Part shown: in pieces, positions 25,705 to 35,709 of the stretch
How positions within the stretch are numbered: the first letter of the stretch is position 1
How the letters are laid out: the number at the start of each line of letters is the position of its first letter
Assembly (NCBI RefSeq): GCF_017086405.1
Contig: NZ_CP070973.1
Location: 1,178,001-1,242,000 of the forward strand
DNA from: Mycobacterium gordonae
Lineage (GTDB): Bacteria; Actinomycetota; Actinomycetes; Mycobacteriales; Mycobacteriaceae
Reading direction: 5' to 3'
Length of the DNA: 64,000 nucleotides
Position numbers and translations under genes: made by a program
The notes under the pieces: model-generated
Database searches by the model: none
The model's input: only the letters and a program-made list of their open reading frames with translations
Told to the model about the DNA's origin: nothing

Positions 25705-27466
25705 GGGGGCCGCCGGTGCCGCCGGCCAGCCGCCGCGCCAACCCGCTGGCCCGCACCGCCCGCCGCGCGATCGCGGCCCGCACCGAGCTCTCCGGGCCGA
25801 TCACCCGCACCTTCCGCTTCGCCCGGGTGATGGCGGTGTAGAACAGCTCCCGCGTCAGCAACCGCGAATCCTCCGGCGGCATGAGCACGCTCACCTCCTC
25901 GGCCTGAGAGCCCTGACTCTTGTGAATGGTCATGGCGTGCATGGTCTCGACCTCGGACAGGCGGCTGGTGGCGAACTCCAGCAGTTCGTCAGCGCCGGCG
26001 ATGACTGCCCGAAGCGCGCCCTGCCGGCCCGCGCCGTCAACCAGCGTCACCCCGGTGTCGCCGTTGTAGACGCCCAATCCGTAGTCGTTGTTCGTCACCA
26101 GCACCGGCCGTCCGGGGTACCACGGCGACCAGATCGGGTCACCGGTCGCCTCGGCCAGCCACCGCTCCACCTGGCGGTTCCAGTGCGCGATCCCATATCG
26201 TCCCCGACGGTGCGCACACAGCAGCCGATGCTCGTCGAGTATGGCCACAGCGGCCTTCGGGTCACCGAGCACCGCGGCCTGCCGCAGCGCAAGGGCATGT
26301 GGCACAAGCACTTTGCGAAGGTGCTCGGTAGGGTCCTCGGTGTCGATCCATTCGATGTGGTCGCCACCGGACCGCAGCAAATCGACGGTCAGATCGGCGT
26401 GACCGTCGCGAATCGACGACGCTAACTGGCCGATCGACTCGCCGAATCGGTGCGAGGTCCGCAACGCCGCGATCCGCGCATCGTGGCGCGCGCCGAGTCC
26501 GTCCACCAGGTCGGCAAGCACCGCACCCGCCTCCACCGAGGCCAACTGGTCGGGATCGCCGACGAGGAGCAGCCGGGTCTGTGGGCGCACCGACTCGAGT
26601 AGCCGCGCCATCATCGTCAGTGACACCATCGACGTCTCGTCGACCACGATCACATCGTGGGGCAACCTGTTGCCCCGGTGATGACGAAACCGCGAAGACG
26701 TATCCGGCCGACTGCCCAGCAGCCGGTGCAGCGTGGTTGCCCGCAGACCCGAGACCCGTTGCCGGTCGACGGGATCCAATGCATTGACTTGAAGCTGTAC
26801 CGCCTCGTGCAGACGTGCCGCCGCCTTGCCGGTCGGTGCCGCCAGTGCGATGCGCAGTGGTGGGCTGCCCGCCAACTGAGCCTGTTCGGCGAACAGCGCC
26901 AGCAGCCGGGCCACGGTAGTGGTCTTGCCCGTCCCCGGGCCGCCGGTCAACACCGTCAGTCCTTGTTGCAGGGCAATGCGGGCGGCCTCGCGTTGTTCCT
27001 CATAGCCGGCCGGAAACAACCGGTCGATGTCGGGAACCGGCGAGCGGCCGGGCCGGGACAGTAGCGCCGAGAAGTCGTCGGCGACCTGCTGCTCCTCGCG
27101 CCAGTACCGGTCCAGGTACACCAGCGTGCCGTCATACACGCGCAGCACCGGCGGCCGGCCGGCCAACGGGCTGGCCATCACTGCCGCGAGCCAGTCCGGC
27201 GTCGACGGCCACGGCAGCTCCGCGACACCGACCTGAGACTGCACCGACGGCAGGTCCACACACACCGAGCCCCCGCGCAGCGCGCGTACCACGAATGCCA
27301 GCGCCAGCGCGACGGTGGGGTCCGGCTCACCCGACATCGCCGTAAGGCGCTGCGCCACATGCACGTCGGACGATTCGAGCACGCCGGCGTCGTTGAATGC
27401 GCGCAGCAGGCCGGTTGCGCCGACGGCCTGCCGGCGGTCAGCGGGTTCGAGCGTCTCGGCCGTCAT
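25697..27466 (-). CDS. recD: RecD, exonuclease V alpha subunit (5'-3' helicase)
   Basis: SF1B helicase subunit of RecBCD, 589 residues. Walker A GGPGTGKTTTVARLLALF is near 200, Walker B VIVDETSMVSLTMMARLL, and the C-terminal helicase motif with AMTIHKSQGSQAEEVSVLMP. The start ATG 27466 overlaps the recB stop (ATGA). Acts with RecB and RecC on double-strand ends; in mycobacteria RecBCD is tied to the single-strand-annealing pathway while AdnAB handles end resection for recombination. Confidence 0.93.
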   Translation of the reverse strand: MTAETLEPADRRQAVGATGLLRAFNDAGVLESSDVHVAQRLTAMSGEPDPTVALALAFVVRALRGGSVCVDLPSVQSQVGVAELPWPSTPDWLAAVMASPLAGRPPVLRVYDGTLVYLDRYWREEQQVADDFSALLSRPGRSPVPDIDRLFPAGYEEQREAARIALQQGLTVLTGGPGTGKTTTVARLLALFAEQAQLAGSPPLRIALAAPTGKAAARLHEAVQLQVNALDPVDRQRVSGLRATTLHRLLGSRPDTSSRFRHHRGNRLPHDVIVVDETSMVSLTMMARLLESVRPQTRLLLVGDPDQLASVEAGAVLADLVDGLGARHDARIAALRTSHRFGESIGQLASSIRDGHADLTVDLLRSGGDHIEWIDTEDPTEHLRKVLVPHALALRQAAVLGDPKAAVAILDEHRLLCAHRRGRYGIAHWNRQVERWLAEATGDPIWSPWYPGRPVLVTNNDYGLGVYNGDTGVTLVDGAGRQGALRAVIAGADELLEFATSRLSEVETMHAMTIHKSQGSQAEEVSVLMPPEDSRLLTRELFYTAITRAKRKVRVIGPESSVRAAIARRAVRASGLARRLAGGTGGPHG

Positions 27467-30400
27467 GCGGCCGTCCCGCGCGCATCGAGCAGATCGGAGA
27501 GTTCGGTCACCAACTCCGCAGGCGGTGCCCAGCCGAACACCCCGGCCGGATGTCCGTCCAACACCGGGGTATCGGGCCCGCACATCCCGCGCAGAAACAG
27601 ATACAGCACGCCGCCCAGATGTCGTTTCGGCTGGTAGCCATGCTGCCGCCAGCGCAGAAAACGATGCAGCACAACGCTGTACAGCAACGCCTGCAGCGGG
27701 TAGTCCGAGTGCAGCATCGCTTCCGCCATCCGGGGCTGCGTGTAGTCCGCGGCGGTCAACGGCCGGTCCGGCTCGCCCAGCCAGTTGGTCTTGTAGTCGA
27801 CGACCAGAAAACGGTGCCCGGCGCCGTGCGGAATCCGTAGCACGGCGTCGACCGAGCCGCTGAGATAGCCCCGCAAGTATTGGCCGCCGAGTGCGTCACC
27901 GATCAGCCGGTCGGCGTACGAGGCCAGCGGGTCGTCGACGCGAAGATGGGAACGCAACAGCCTCCCGACGTCCGCCAGTCGCACCTGTACGTCGGCATCC
28001 CGAACGTCGCCGCCGGCCAGCGGAAATTCAAAGTCCAACTCGCGCAACCGGTCCGGCAGGCCGATCTGACGCAGCGTCAGCCCCGCGGCCAGTGGTCCCA
28101 GGGGTGTGTCGTGCATCGGCAGCAGTGCCGCGGCCAGCTGGGGCGCGGGGACGTCGACCGGCCACCACGCCGAGTGAACATCGATCTGCTTCTGCAGTTC
28201 CGCGGCGAGGTCGGCCGCGAAGGGGTCGCTGGTTTCCAGCACCGCGTGCACCAGCGTGCCGAACTGCGCACCGGTCGGCAGCTCGGCCATGGGGGAGGGC
28301 AGGTTCGGTGCGGGAGCCGTCCGGGTGAGCGGGATGTCGGCGACTTCGTCGTCGAGTTCGGCGAGCTCGGGCTCGCTGCTCACCCCGCCGGCCTGGTCCG
28401 CGACGCGGATCAGGCCCGAATACGAGGTGCGTCGCCAGGCCGTGTCGATGGCCCGGTGGAAGTGGCGGATGCCGAGCTCGGACGGTTCCGGCCGGTCGGT
28501 CATTCGCGGCGCCGCCGCGATCACGGACTCCTCCACGACCGGACCGCCGGCGTCCTGCCACTCCCGCAGCCGCTCCCACGCCTCGTCATCGGTGATCTTC
28601 GCGGGTTCGCAACGATCCGGGACCGCCGACTCCCCGGGACGCCGGCCCCGCAACAGCCGGGAGAGCCCGCCGTTGGGCTCGCCGTGAGCCGGTGACCACC
28701 AGGCCACCACCTGCGACTGGGCTCGGGTCAATGCGACGTAGGTCAACCGGCTGTCGTCACTGGCCGTTTCCTTGCGGCCCAGACGTTCCACATCCGCGAA
28801 ATCGGGACTGTCCTGCCCGCCGATGTGCAGACATCGCTGTCCTTGATCGTGGAACAGCACCAGGTCGCGGTCGCCGATGTTGCGATTGAAAGCGAACGGC
28901 AGGTACACCACCGGATACTGCAGCCCCTTGCTCACCCAGACCGTCATGATCTGGACTGCGGCGGCGTCGCTGTCGATACGGCGGTTGCGCTCGGTGGCGC
29001 CGGCCCGTTCCTCCCGTTGTCCCCGCAGCCAGTCTCGGAGCGCGGGCAGGGAATAGCGCTCCCGGTGGGCGACCTCCTGCAGCAGTTGCGTCACATGCGC
29101 AAGATCGGTCATGTGCCGCTCACCGCCGTACCACGACAGCACCCGGTCGGCCATGCCGCGCAGCTGCGCGGCCTCGAAGATCGCGGCGACGCCCCGTTCT
29201 CGGGCATGGTCCGCCCACTCCCGCAAGGTGTCGGCGATGTCGTCGGTGAGCGCGTCACCGCCGGCCGCCAGCTCTGGCGCAGTCTTGCCGAAGAACATGG
29301 TGGTCGCTGCTGCTCGCACGACGCCGGGGCGGTGCGGCTGATCGAACGCCTCCAACAGCGACAGCCAGTCGTCGGCGGCTTCGGAGCTGAACACGTCCGA
29401 GTCCCCGGTGTAGACCGCGGCGATACCGGCCTCGGTGAGGGCGCGGTGGCAGGCGCGCGCATCTTTGTGGCTCTCCACGATCACCGCGACATCGCGTGCT
29501 TCCAGCGGCTTGCCGTCGAAGGTAGCCGCGCTCGCCAGCAGTCCGCCGATATCGGCGGCGAGATCGCGGCCGATGTGCTCGCGCAGTTCCTCAATGGGCA
29601 GATTCTGGGTTCCCTTGCGGCCCAGAGCACGTCGGTGTACTACCCGAAGCCGGAAGGGATCGTTGTGCGGAGCGCCGGCGAGGCGATGGCCGACGTGCGA
29701 GGCGGCGACGTCGTGGACCACGATCGCGGGGTCGCCGAGTTCCGCTCCGCGCAGCACGGCTTGCAATCGTTCGACGAGCGCGCTGTCGCTGCGCCAGTTT
29801 GTGACCAGCGTGCGCTTGTCACCGGCAGTCCGGGCCGCGTCGAGGTAGGTGACGATGTCACCGCCACGAAACGCGTAGATGGCCTGCTTGGGATCCCCGA
29901 TCAGGATGAGCGTGGATCGCCCGCTGAAGGCCCGGTCGATCACCTGCCACTGGACCGGATCGGTGTCTTGGAACTCGTCGACCATGACGATGGGCCAGCG
30001 CTGGTGCATCCGGGCCCGGGCGGGCGAATCGTCGGTATCCAACGCCGCGGCCAGCCGGATCAGCAGATCGTCGTATCCCAGCACACCCCGGCGCCGCTTG
30101 CGCCTTTCCAATTCGGTGAGAACGTCGTTGGCGAAGGTGACACGGACCGCGGCGCGTGAGCCCGGTTCCGGGTCGCGCGGGCGCAGCTGGGTGGACGGAT
30201 TGGCGACCACCGTACGGGCGATCCGCAGCGCCTCCCGGTAGGTCAACGCCGGGTCGTCGCGCTCGCGCCCGAAGTGTGCCAGGTAGAGATCGTCGACGAT
30301 CTCGGTGACGAGGTCGTTGAGGTCTTCGAGCAACGTGACGCCGGAGTCGGTATCACCGGCCGCACCAAGGGATTTCAATACCAGCTGGCAGAACTGGTGG

Positions 30401-30768
30401 GTGGTGGCGATGGTGGCGGCGTCGAAGCCCGCCAGGGCGTCGCGCAGTCGCTGCCTTCGTGCGTCTCGCTGCGCATCCGTGCCGTCGAGCAGATACCGCA
30501 CCAGATCGTTGCCCGCGGCGATGGTGGGGTCGCCGAAAGCCGCCACCGCGTCGACGATCTGGCAGCGCACCCGCTCGCGAAGCTCTTGGCTGGCCGCGCG
30601 GCCGAAGGTGATGAGCAGCATCTCGTCGAGCGTCGCGTGGCCATCGGCGACGTAGCGGGTCACCAGACCGGCCAACGCGAATGTCTTGCCGGTTCCCGCG
30701 CTGGCCTCCAGGACGGTGGTGGACCGCTCGGCGGGCAGCGGGCCGAGCAGGTCGAATGGTGCCATCAT
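27463..30768 (-). CDS. recB: RecB, exonuclease V beta subunit (helicase-nuclease)
   Basis: Full-length RecB, 1101 residues. Walker A LEASAGTGKTFALAGL is at about 20-35; UvrD-type helicase motifs follow (MVDEFQDTDPVQWQVID, LIGDPKQAIYAFRGGD, VYLPFAFNRN region). The C-terminal nuclease domain keeps the motif pair GSVDAVLRIP and FLVVDYKTNW that supplies the metal-binding acids. ATG 30768 overlaps the recC stop (ATGA). No signs of damage. Confidence 0.93.
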   Translation of the reverse strand: MMAPFDLLGPLPAERSTTVLEASAGTGKTFALAGLVTRYVADGHATLDEMLLITFGRAASQELRERVRCQIVDAVAAFGDPTIAAGNDLVRYLLDGTDAQRDARRQRLRDALAGFDAATIATTHQFCQLVLKSLGAAGDTDSGVTLLEDLNDLVTEIVDDLYLAHFGRERDDPALTYREALRIARTVVANPSTQLRPRDPEPGSRAAVRVTFANDVLTELERRKRRRGVLGYDDLLIRLAAALDTDDSPARARMHQRWPIVMVDEFQDTDPVQWQVIDRAFSGRSTLILIGDPKQAIYAFRGGDIVTYLDAARTAGDKRTLVTNWRSDSALVERLQAVLRGAELGDPAIVVHDVAASHVGHRLAGAPHNDPFRLRVVHRRALGRKGTQNLPIEELREHIGRDLAADIGGLLASAATFDGKPLEARDVAVIVESHKDARACHRALTEAGIAAVYTGDSDVFSSEAADDWLSLLEAFDQPHRPGVVRAAATTMFFGKTAPELAAGGDALTDDIADTLREWADHARERGVAAIFEAAQLRGMADRVLSWYGGERHMTDLAHVTQLLQEVAHRERYSLPALRDWLRGQREERAGATERNRRIDSDAAAVQIMTVWVSKGLQYPVVYLPFAFNRNIGDRDLVLFHDQGQRCLHIGGQDSPDFADVERLGRKETASDDSRLTYVALTRAQSQVVAWWSPAHGEPNGGLSRLLRGRRPGESAVPDRCEPAKITDDEAWERLREWQDAGGPVVEESVIAAAPRMTDRPEPSELGIRHFHRAIDTAWRRTSYSGLIRVADQAGGVSSEPELAELDDEVADIPLTRTAPAPNLPSPMAELPTGAQFGTLVHAVLETSDPFAADLAAELQKQIDVHSAWWPVDVPAPQLAAALLPMHDTPLGPLAAGLTLRQIGLPDRLRELDFEFPLAGGDVRDADVQVRLADVGRLLRSHLRVDDPLASYADRLIGDALGGQYLRGYLSGSVDAVLRIPHGAGHRFLVVDYKTNWLGEPDRPLTAADYTQPRMAEAMLHSDYPLQALLYSVVLHRFLRWRQHGYQPKRHLGGVLYLFLRGMCGPDTPVLDGHPAGVFGWAPPAELVTELSDLLDARGTAA

Positions 30769-33700
30769 CTCGGCCTCCGCTGGGCGCGCGACTCAGCCTG
30801 CAGCATGGGCAGCCACAGGCGAGCGGCGAAGGCGCCCAGGCGGTGCTCTTCCCCCGCGGACGGCTCACCGGGCCGCAGCGGTTGCATGAGGTCATTGAGC
30901 CGCGCGTGGCGGCCCCAGGCCCGTACCTGGGCCTGGTCTTGATCCTCCGCGGGATACAGACCACTTCGCCACCGGTATTCCGCCTGCTTGACCGGGTCGT
31001 CGCCGCAGTGCCGCGCCACCGCCCACGCGTAGGACGTCTTGATGGGTAACGGAATCGGCTCGCGGCGGCCGGCATCGTAGATGGCCACCAGGTCCCGCAA
31101 CACGTCAACAGCGGTCTGTCGCGGACGTCCCAGATGTTCCTCCCGCGGAGTCGTGCCCCGCTTGGGCCGGCCGATGCAGACCGCCGACCAGTCCCGGACA
31201 GGTTCGTGAGAGTGCAACGCCAACAACGGAATCCATGATTGGAGCAGGTGTTTGCCGTCGAGCTTGGAGTAGGTGACCGAGACCAGATGATCACCGAACA
31301 CCTGGGGCACCGTACCGGTCACACGCCGTCCGCCGAGATCGATGTCGACGTCGTAGGTCGCGCTGTCCGTGCGGCGGTGTCCCAGTGCTGCCGACGCCAG
31401 CAAGGCCGCCTGATCACGGATCTCGGTCACCTTGCGCCAGCCCAGCTGGCCCGGGGGCAGCATGCCACGCCGCCATTCCGCCTGCCGCGCATCGTCCGGG
31501 GCCAGCCCGCCCATGATGTCGCTCAGCATCCGGTCGCCGACGGTCCATTCTTCGAGTGCGTTGATGTCGACCGGCATGGCGTCCTGAACACCGTCGACGT
31601 CCCAGGGCAGGGTGTACTCCAGAGCCCGGAAAAAGCCCTTCACCGGGTCTTTGAAGAATGCGATCAGATCGGCCAGGGCGACGTCGTCGGGCGGTGGTGC
31701 CGGGAGTGGACCGCAGATCAGCCTCGGTTGCTCGGATCGTTTCCCAGCGGAAGAGCGGGCCGCGCGCAGCACTGTCGGATCGAAGCTGAACGGGGCGTCG
31801 GGCACCAGCTCGCCGCGTTCCACGTTGCGGACGTCGAAGGGCTGCAACGGATGTGCCACCACGATCCGCGAACGGACCGGCTCGGCGGTGGTCATGTCCA
31901 GGGCGTCGAGCAGTTCGGCCAACGGAACGGCCGGGGGTCGGCGTTGGCCCGAGTATTCGTTGGCACCGGTATAGGTGATGACCAGATTTCCGGTGGCCGC
32001 GCCGATGGCGTCCAGCAACAGCTGCCGGTCCTCGGAGCGGATATCACGCTCGCCGGTGAGTGGCTTCCGGGCCAGCACGTCGTCGCCGTCGACGACGCCG
32101 AGCCGCGGGAACATCCCGTCGTCGAGGCCCACCAGGCACACCACCCGATGCGGGACCGAACGCATCGGCACCATCGTGCACACCGTCAGGGTGCCGGTGC
32201 GGAAGTTGGCGCGGGTGGGACGCCCGGCGAGGTGCCCGTGCAGCAAGGAGCGGATGTCGGGCAGTCGCAGCAGGGTCTGATCCCTGGCACCCGCCGTGCG
32301 CAACACGTCGGCGAACTCGCGTTGCATCTGACTGGTCTGCCAGGCGTCGTCCTCGTCGGTACGGGTCAGCAGGCCGATGCCGTCGGTCAGGGCCGTCAGC
32401 CACTCCCGCAGCGGTCGCGCTCCGGTCAGCGAGTCCACGACGCGCTGCAGCCGGTCGATGTACTCGGCGAACTGGCCGACCAACTCGACTCGGTTGCTGC
32501 CGACGTCATCGAGGGGGAGCGTCGAATCGATCCAGGCGTGCGCGGTCTCAGACATCGCGACCCCGGCCAACACCCGGTCCAGGCCGAACCGCCACGTGTT
32601 GTGCACGAAATCCACCCCGAACGGCACGCGGTGTTCCTGATCGAAGCCCCACCGGATGTTCGCCTGGCGTACCCAGCGCGTGATGCCTTCCAGATCGTCG
32701 TCACTGAAGCTGAACCGCGCCCGCACCGGGGCGGCCTGGGCGAGGTTGAGCACTTCACTCGAGGTGACCCGGCCGCCGGCCAGAGTCAGCAACTGCGACG
32801 CCACACCCAGCAATGGATTGGTTTGCAGCAGTGAGCGATCGGCGAGCCGGACCCGGAGTCGATGGGCGGGGTGCGCGCCGCCCACCACGTCGCCCAGACC
32901 GAAGCCCGCGACGATGAGCGGGGCATAGGTCTCGATGTCGGGGCACATCACCAGGATGTCGCGTGGCTCCAGCGTCGGGTCGTCGGCCAGCAGGCCGAGC
33001 AGTACCTCCCGCAGCACGTCGATCTGCCGGGCCGGGCCGTGACAGCTGTGCACCTGCACCGACCGGTCATCGGTCGCGAGCAGTCGGCCATCCGGACGGA
33101 CAGCGTTGGCGGCCAGGTCGGCCTGCAACCAGCCGAGCAGGGTGTCCCGGCGATCGGGCTCGCCGAGCGCCTCGTCGGTCGCGGCCGCGGACGGCAGGCT
33201 TCGCTGCAGCTCACGTAGGTCGCGGCCCAGAGTCGCCAGCAGCGGATGACCCACCTGCCGATGGCTTGTGTCGTTGCGTCGGGGCACGGTGCCCCGACCG
33301 CCGTCCAGTGCCCGCCACAGTGTGTCGCTGGGGTGCGGCAGCCACAGATGCAGGTCGTGGTGGGCGGCGACGGCTTCGAGTAGCTCCACGTCGGTGCGTG
33401 CCAGCCGGGTGTGACCGAACAGGGACAGGCGCGACGGCAGGCCGGCCGGACCGTCGCGCAACGTCTCGAGCGTCTTGGCGTGCCGGACATGCGGGGGATC
33501 GGCGGGAATCGTCGCGACCAGCGCGCGCCACAGCTCGGGTTGCCAGTGCAGATCGGAGTCGAGGTCGCCCAGATCCCCGGCCAGCCAGTCGACCAGCAGT
33601 CCGGGACGTTGCCGCGCGTACGAGGCGAACAAACCCGCCAGCCGGCGTGCGACCGCATACCGCCGGCCCCGGCGCAGCTCGGCCTCGTCGCCAACATCGA

Positions 33701-34061
33701 AGTGTCCCAAATGTTTTGCCAGGGTGCGGCACCACGGCTCGGTCAACGAATTGTCGATCACCTGCAGCAGCGGCCAGGTCATCGCATCCGGCGACCAGGG
33801 GTCCTCGTCGAGGGTGCCGACTATCTCGGCGATCAGTGACGCCGGGCTGCGAAACGATACGCCTGCGCAGACGCCGTCGCCACGATCCGGTGCGCACCCC
33901 AACCGGTGAGAGAGCCGCTGGCTGAGCCAGCGTTCCACGCCGCGCGCCGGCACCAGCACGAGCTCTTCGGCGAATGGATCGGGCAGGGGATCGGCCAGCA
34001 GCGCGCCGAGACCGTCGGCAAGCAGGTCGGTCCGTTCGGCACGGTGGAGATGAAGCGCCAT
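30765..34061 (-). CDS. recC: RecC, exonuclease V gamma subunit
   Basis: RecC of 1098 residues, close to the mycobacterial norm. It starts MALHLHRAERTDLLADGLG and has the family phrases VLVPARGVERWLSQRLSHRLG, VHSCHGPARQIDVLRE and RVVCLVGLDDGMFPR. The protein holds the inactive helicase/nuclease folds that split the strands and recognise recombination hotspots. First gene of the recCBD operon; its promoter must lie in the 147-base gap shared with the divergent cyanase gene. The long in-frame extension upstream to 34643 is antisense to cynS and is rejected. Confidence 0.92.
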   Translation of the reverse strand: MALHLHRAERTDLLADGLGALLADPLPDPFAEELVLVPARGVERWLSQRLSHRLGCAPDRGDGVCAGVSFRSPASLIAEIVGTLDEDPWSPDAMTWPLLQVIDNSLTEPWCRTLAKHLGHFDVGDEAELRRGRRYAVARRLAGLFASYARQRPGLLVDWLAGDLGDLDSDLHWQPELWRALVATIPADPPHVRHAKTLETLRDGPAGLPSRLSLFGHTRLARTDVELLEAVAAHHDLHLWLPHPSDTLWRALDGGRGTVPRRNDTSHRQVGHPLLATLGRDLRELQRSLPSAAATDEALGEPDRRDTLLGWLQADLAANAVRPDGRLLATDDRSVQVHSCHGPARQIDVLREVLLGLLADDPTLEPRDILVMCPDIETYAPLIVAGFGLGDVVGGAHPAHRLRVRLADRSLLQTNPLLGVASQLLTLAGGRVTSSEVLNLAQAAPVRARFSFSDDDLEGITRWVRQANIRWGFDQEHRVPFGVDFVHNTWRFGLDRVLAGVAMSETAHAWIDSTLPLDDVGSNRVELVGQFAEYIDRLQRVVDSLTGARPLREWLTALTDGIGLLTRTDEDDAWQTSQMQREFADVLRTAGARDQTLLRLPDIRSLLHGHLAGRPTRANFRTGTLTVCTMVPMRSVPHRVVCLVGLDDGMFPRLGVVDGDDVLARKPLTGERDIRSEDRQLLLDAIGAATGNLVITYTGANEYSGQRRPPAVPLAELLDALDMTTAEPVRSRIVVAHPLQPFDVRNVERGELVPDAPFSFDPTVLRAARSSAGKRSEQPRLICGPLPAPPPDDVALADLIAFFKDPVKGFFRALEYTLPWDVDGVQDAMPVDINALEEWTVGDRMLSDIMGGLAPDDARQAEWRRGMLPPGQLGWRKVTEIRDQAALLASAALGHRRTDSATYDVDIDLGGRRVTGTVPQVFGDHLVSVTYSKLDGKHLLQSWIPLLALHSHEPVRDWSAVCIGRPKRGTTPREEHLGRPRQTAVDVLRDLVAIYDAGRREPIPLPIKTSYAWAVARHCGDDPVKQAEYRWRSGLYPAEDQDQAQVRAWGRHARLNDLMQPLRPGEPSAGEEHRLGAFAARLWLPMLQAESRAQRRPR

Positions 34062-34208
34062 TGCGGGCCACCCTAGACGGCCCCTCCGACACCGGTGGCG
34101 CTCCGGGTGTGCAAAGTCCGCGCGGGGCCGGGCTGATCGCACGAGACGGGCGAACGTCGTGGGGCAGGCTTGGTGCACTCCGTCGGACCCGCTTGGCATG
34201 CTGGGGCC

Positions 34209-34664
34209 ATGAACAGAGACGAGATCACCCAACAGATCGTCGTTGCACGGGTTTCCAAGGGGCTCAGTTGGCAGCAACTGGCCGACGCCATCGAGCGGCC
34301 ATTGCTGTGGACGACGTCGGCGCTGCTGGGCCAGCACCCGATTCCCGCAGATCAAGGGAAGGTTCTGGTCGACCTGCTGGGCTTGGACGAATCCGCCGTC
34401 CCGGTACTGGCGGCACCGCCGATGCGTGGCGGGCTGGGCAGCGTGGTGCCCACCGACCCCACCATCTATCGGTTCTACGAGGCGCTCCAGGTCTACGGTG
34501 GGGCCCTGAAAGAGGTGATCCACGAACAGTTCGGTGACGGCATCATGAGCGCGATCAACTTCAGTGTCGAGCTCCAGAAGAAGCCGCACGAGTCGGGCGA
34601 TCGGGTGGTGGTCACGTTCGACGGGAAATTCCTTCCCTATCAATGGATTTCGGCTCAGGGTTGA
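34209..34664 (+). CDS. cynS: Cyanate hydratase (cyanase)
   Basis: Cyanase of 151 residues. N-terminal helix-turn-helix-like domain (SWQQLADAIERPLLWTTSAL) and C-terminal catalytic domain with the three known catalytic residues in place: Arg in TIYRFYEALQVYG, Glu in GALKEVIHEQFG and Ser in DGIMSAINF. Decomposes cyanate with bicarbonate to ammonia and carbon dioxide as a decamer. No carbonic anhydrase (cynT) or cyanate transporter is nearby; instead a patatin gene follows after ten bases. Divergent from recC. Confidence 0.92.
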   Translation: MNRDEITQQIVVARVSKGLSWQQLADAIERPLLWTTSALLGQHPIPADQGKVLVDLLGLDESAVPVLAAPPMRGGLGSVVPTDPTIYRFYEALQVYGGALKEVIHEQFGDGIMSAINFSVELQKKPHESGDRVVVTFDGKFLPYQWISAQG

Positions 34665-34674
34665 GGGGGCGGCG

Positions 34675-35709
34675 ATGGCGGAGCGGCGTTACCCGAACCC
34701 CCGGCGCAAACCTGTCGATCTGGTCCTCTCGGGCGGCGGGGTCAAGGGTGTGGGACTGGTCGGTGCCGTGGTCGCGGTCATGGAAGCCGGCTACTCACTC
34801 AAACGGGTCTCGGGCGTCTCAGCGGGTTCGCTCGTCGGTTCGATCCTGGCCGCCGCGTCCAACGGCGATCAGCTGACCACCGGACAGATCAAAGAGCTCG
34901 CGCTGACCCTGCCGTACGAGAAATTTCGCGACACCGGGCCGGTCGGTCATCTGCCGGTCGTAGGTCCGGCCTGGGGTCTGCTGCGCGAAAATGGCATGTA
35001 TCGAGGAGATTTCGCGCATGAGTGGATCCGCGGCGAGCTGAAGAATCTGGGCGTGCGGACCTTTGGCGATCTGGCCCTCAGCGACAGACAAATGCCTGCC
35101 GAACGCCGCTACCGGCTGGTGGTCACCGTCACCGACCTGACGACCGGTCAACTGGTGCGGCTGCCCTGGGATTATCGGCGCCGCTACGGCCTCGATCCCG
35201 ACGAGCAATCGGTGGCGGACGCGGTTCGCGCCTCGATGTCGATTCCGTTCTTCTTTCGGCCGGTCAGTCTGACCAGCGCGGCAGGGCGCACATCCACGCT
35301 GGTGGACGGCGGCGTCTTGTCGAACTTTCCGATCGACTCGTTCGACCGGCCGGACTGCAAGTCCCCGCGCTGGCCCACCTTCGGCATCACGGTGGTGCCG
35401 CAGCTACCGGAAAGCAACGACCAGCTGATTCCCGGGGTGAGCGCGTTGCGGCTCCTCGGCCCGCCGTCGGTGCTCCTGGAGCAATTGATCACCGCCATGT
35501 TCGTCGGTCACGACCAGACCTATCTCAGCCAACCGTGGGTAAGCGCGCGAGCGATCCGGGTCGACTCGACCGCGGTCAATTTCCTGGACTTCAGCATCTC
35601 GCGGGAGGAAGCCGAAGCCCTGTACAACAAGGGCTACGAATCGGCCGAGGCATTTCTGTCGACGTGGAACTGGGTCGACTACCTCGAGCGGTTCCGTCAG
35701 TACCAATGA
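34675..35709 (+). CDS. Patatin-like phospholipase
   Basis: Patatin-family lipid acyl hydrolase of 344 residues. The oxyanion hole is in LVLSGGGVKGVGLVG near residue 20, the nucleophile serine is in GVSAGS, and the catalytic aspartate in LVDGGVLSNFP completes the dyad. No signal peptide, so probably cytosolic or membrane-associated. Start ATG 34675 lies ten bases after the cynS stop, with the G-rich ribosome site overlapping it. A decayed copy of its last 140 or so bases is found beyond the PE_PGRS gene. Confidence 0.88.
   Translation: MAERRYPNPRRKPVDLVLSGGGVKGVGLVGAVVAVMEAGYSLKRVSGVSAGSLVGSILAAASNGDQLTTGQIKELALTLPYEKFRDTGPVGHLPVVGPAWGLLRENGMYRGDFAHEWIRGELKNLGVRTFGDLALSDRQMPAERRYRLVVTVTDLTTGQLVRLPWDYRRRYGLDPDEQSVADAVRASMSIPFFFRPVSLTSAAGRTSTLVDGGVLSNFPIDSFDRPDCKSPRWPTFGITVVPQLPESNDQLIPGVSALRLLGPPSVLLEQLITAMFVGHDQTYLSQPWVSARAIRVDSTAVNFLDFSISREEAEALYNKGYESAEAFLSTWNWVDYLERFRQYQ

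Noticed and set aside
30765..34643. RecC starting at 34643 with a 194-residue N-terminal extension
   Set aside because: The extension is antisense to cynS and unlike RecC; MALHLHRAERTD at 34061 is the family start.
34209..35709. Anti-phage system built on the patatin (CBASS-like) with the adjacent gene
   Set aside because: The upstream partner is a full cyanase with its catalytic residues; no nucleotidyltransferase or other defence component is nearby.
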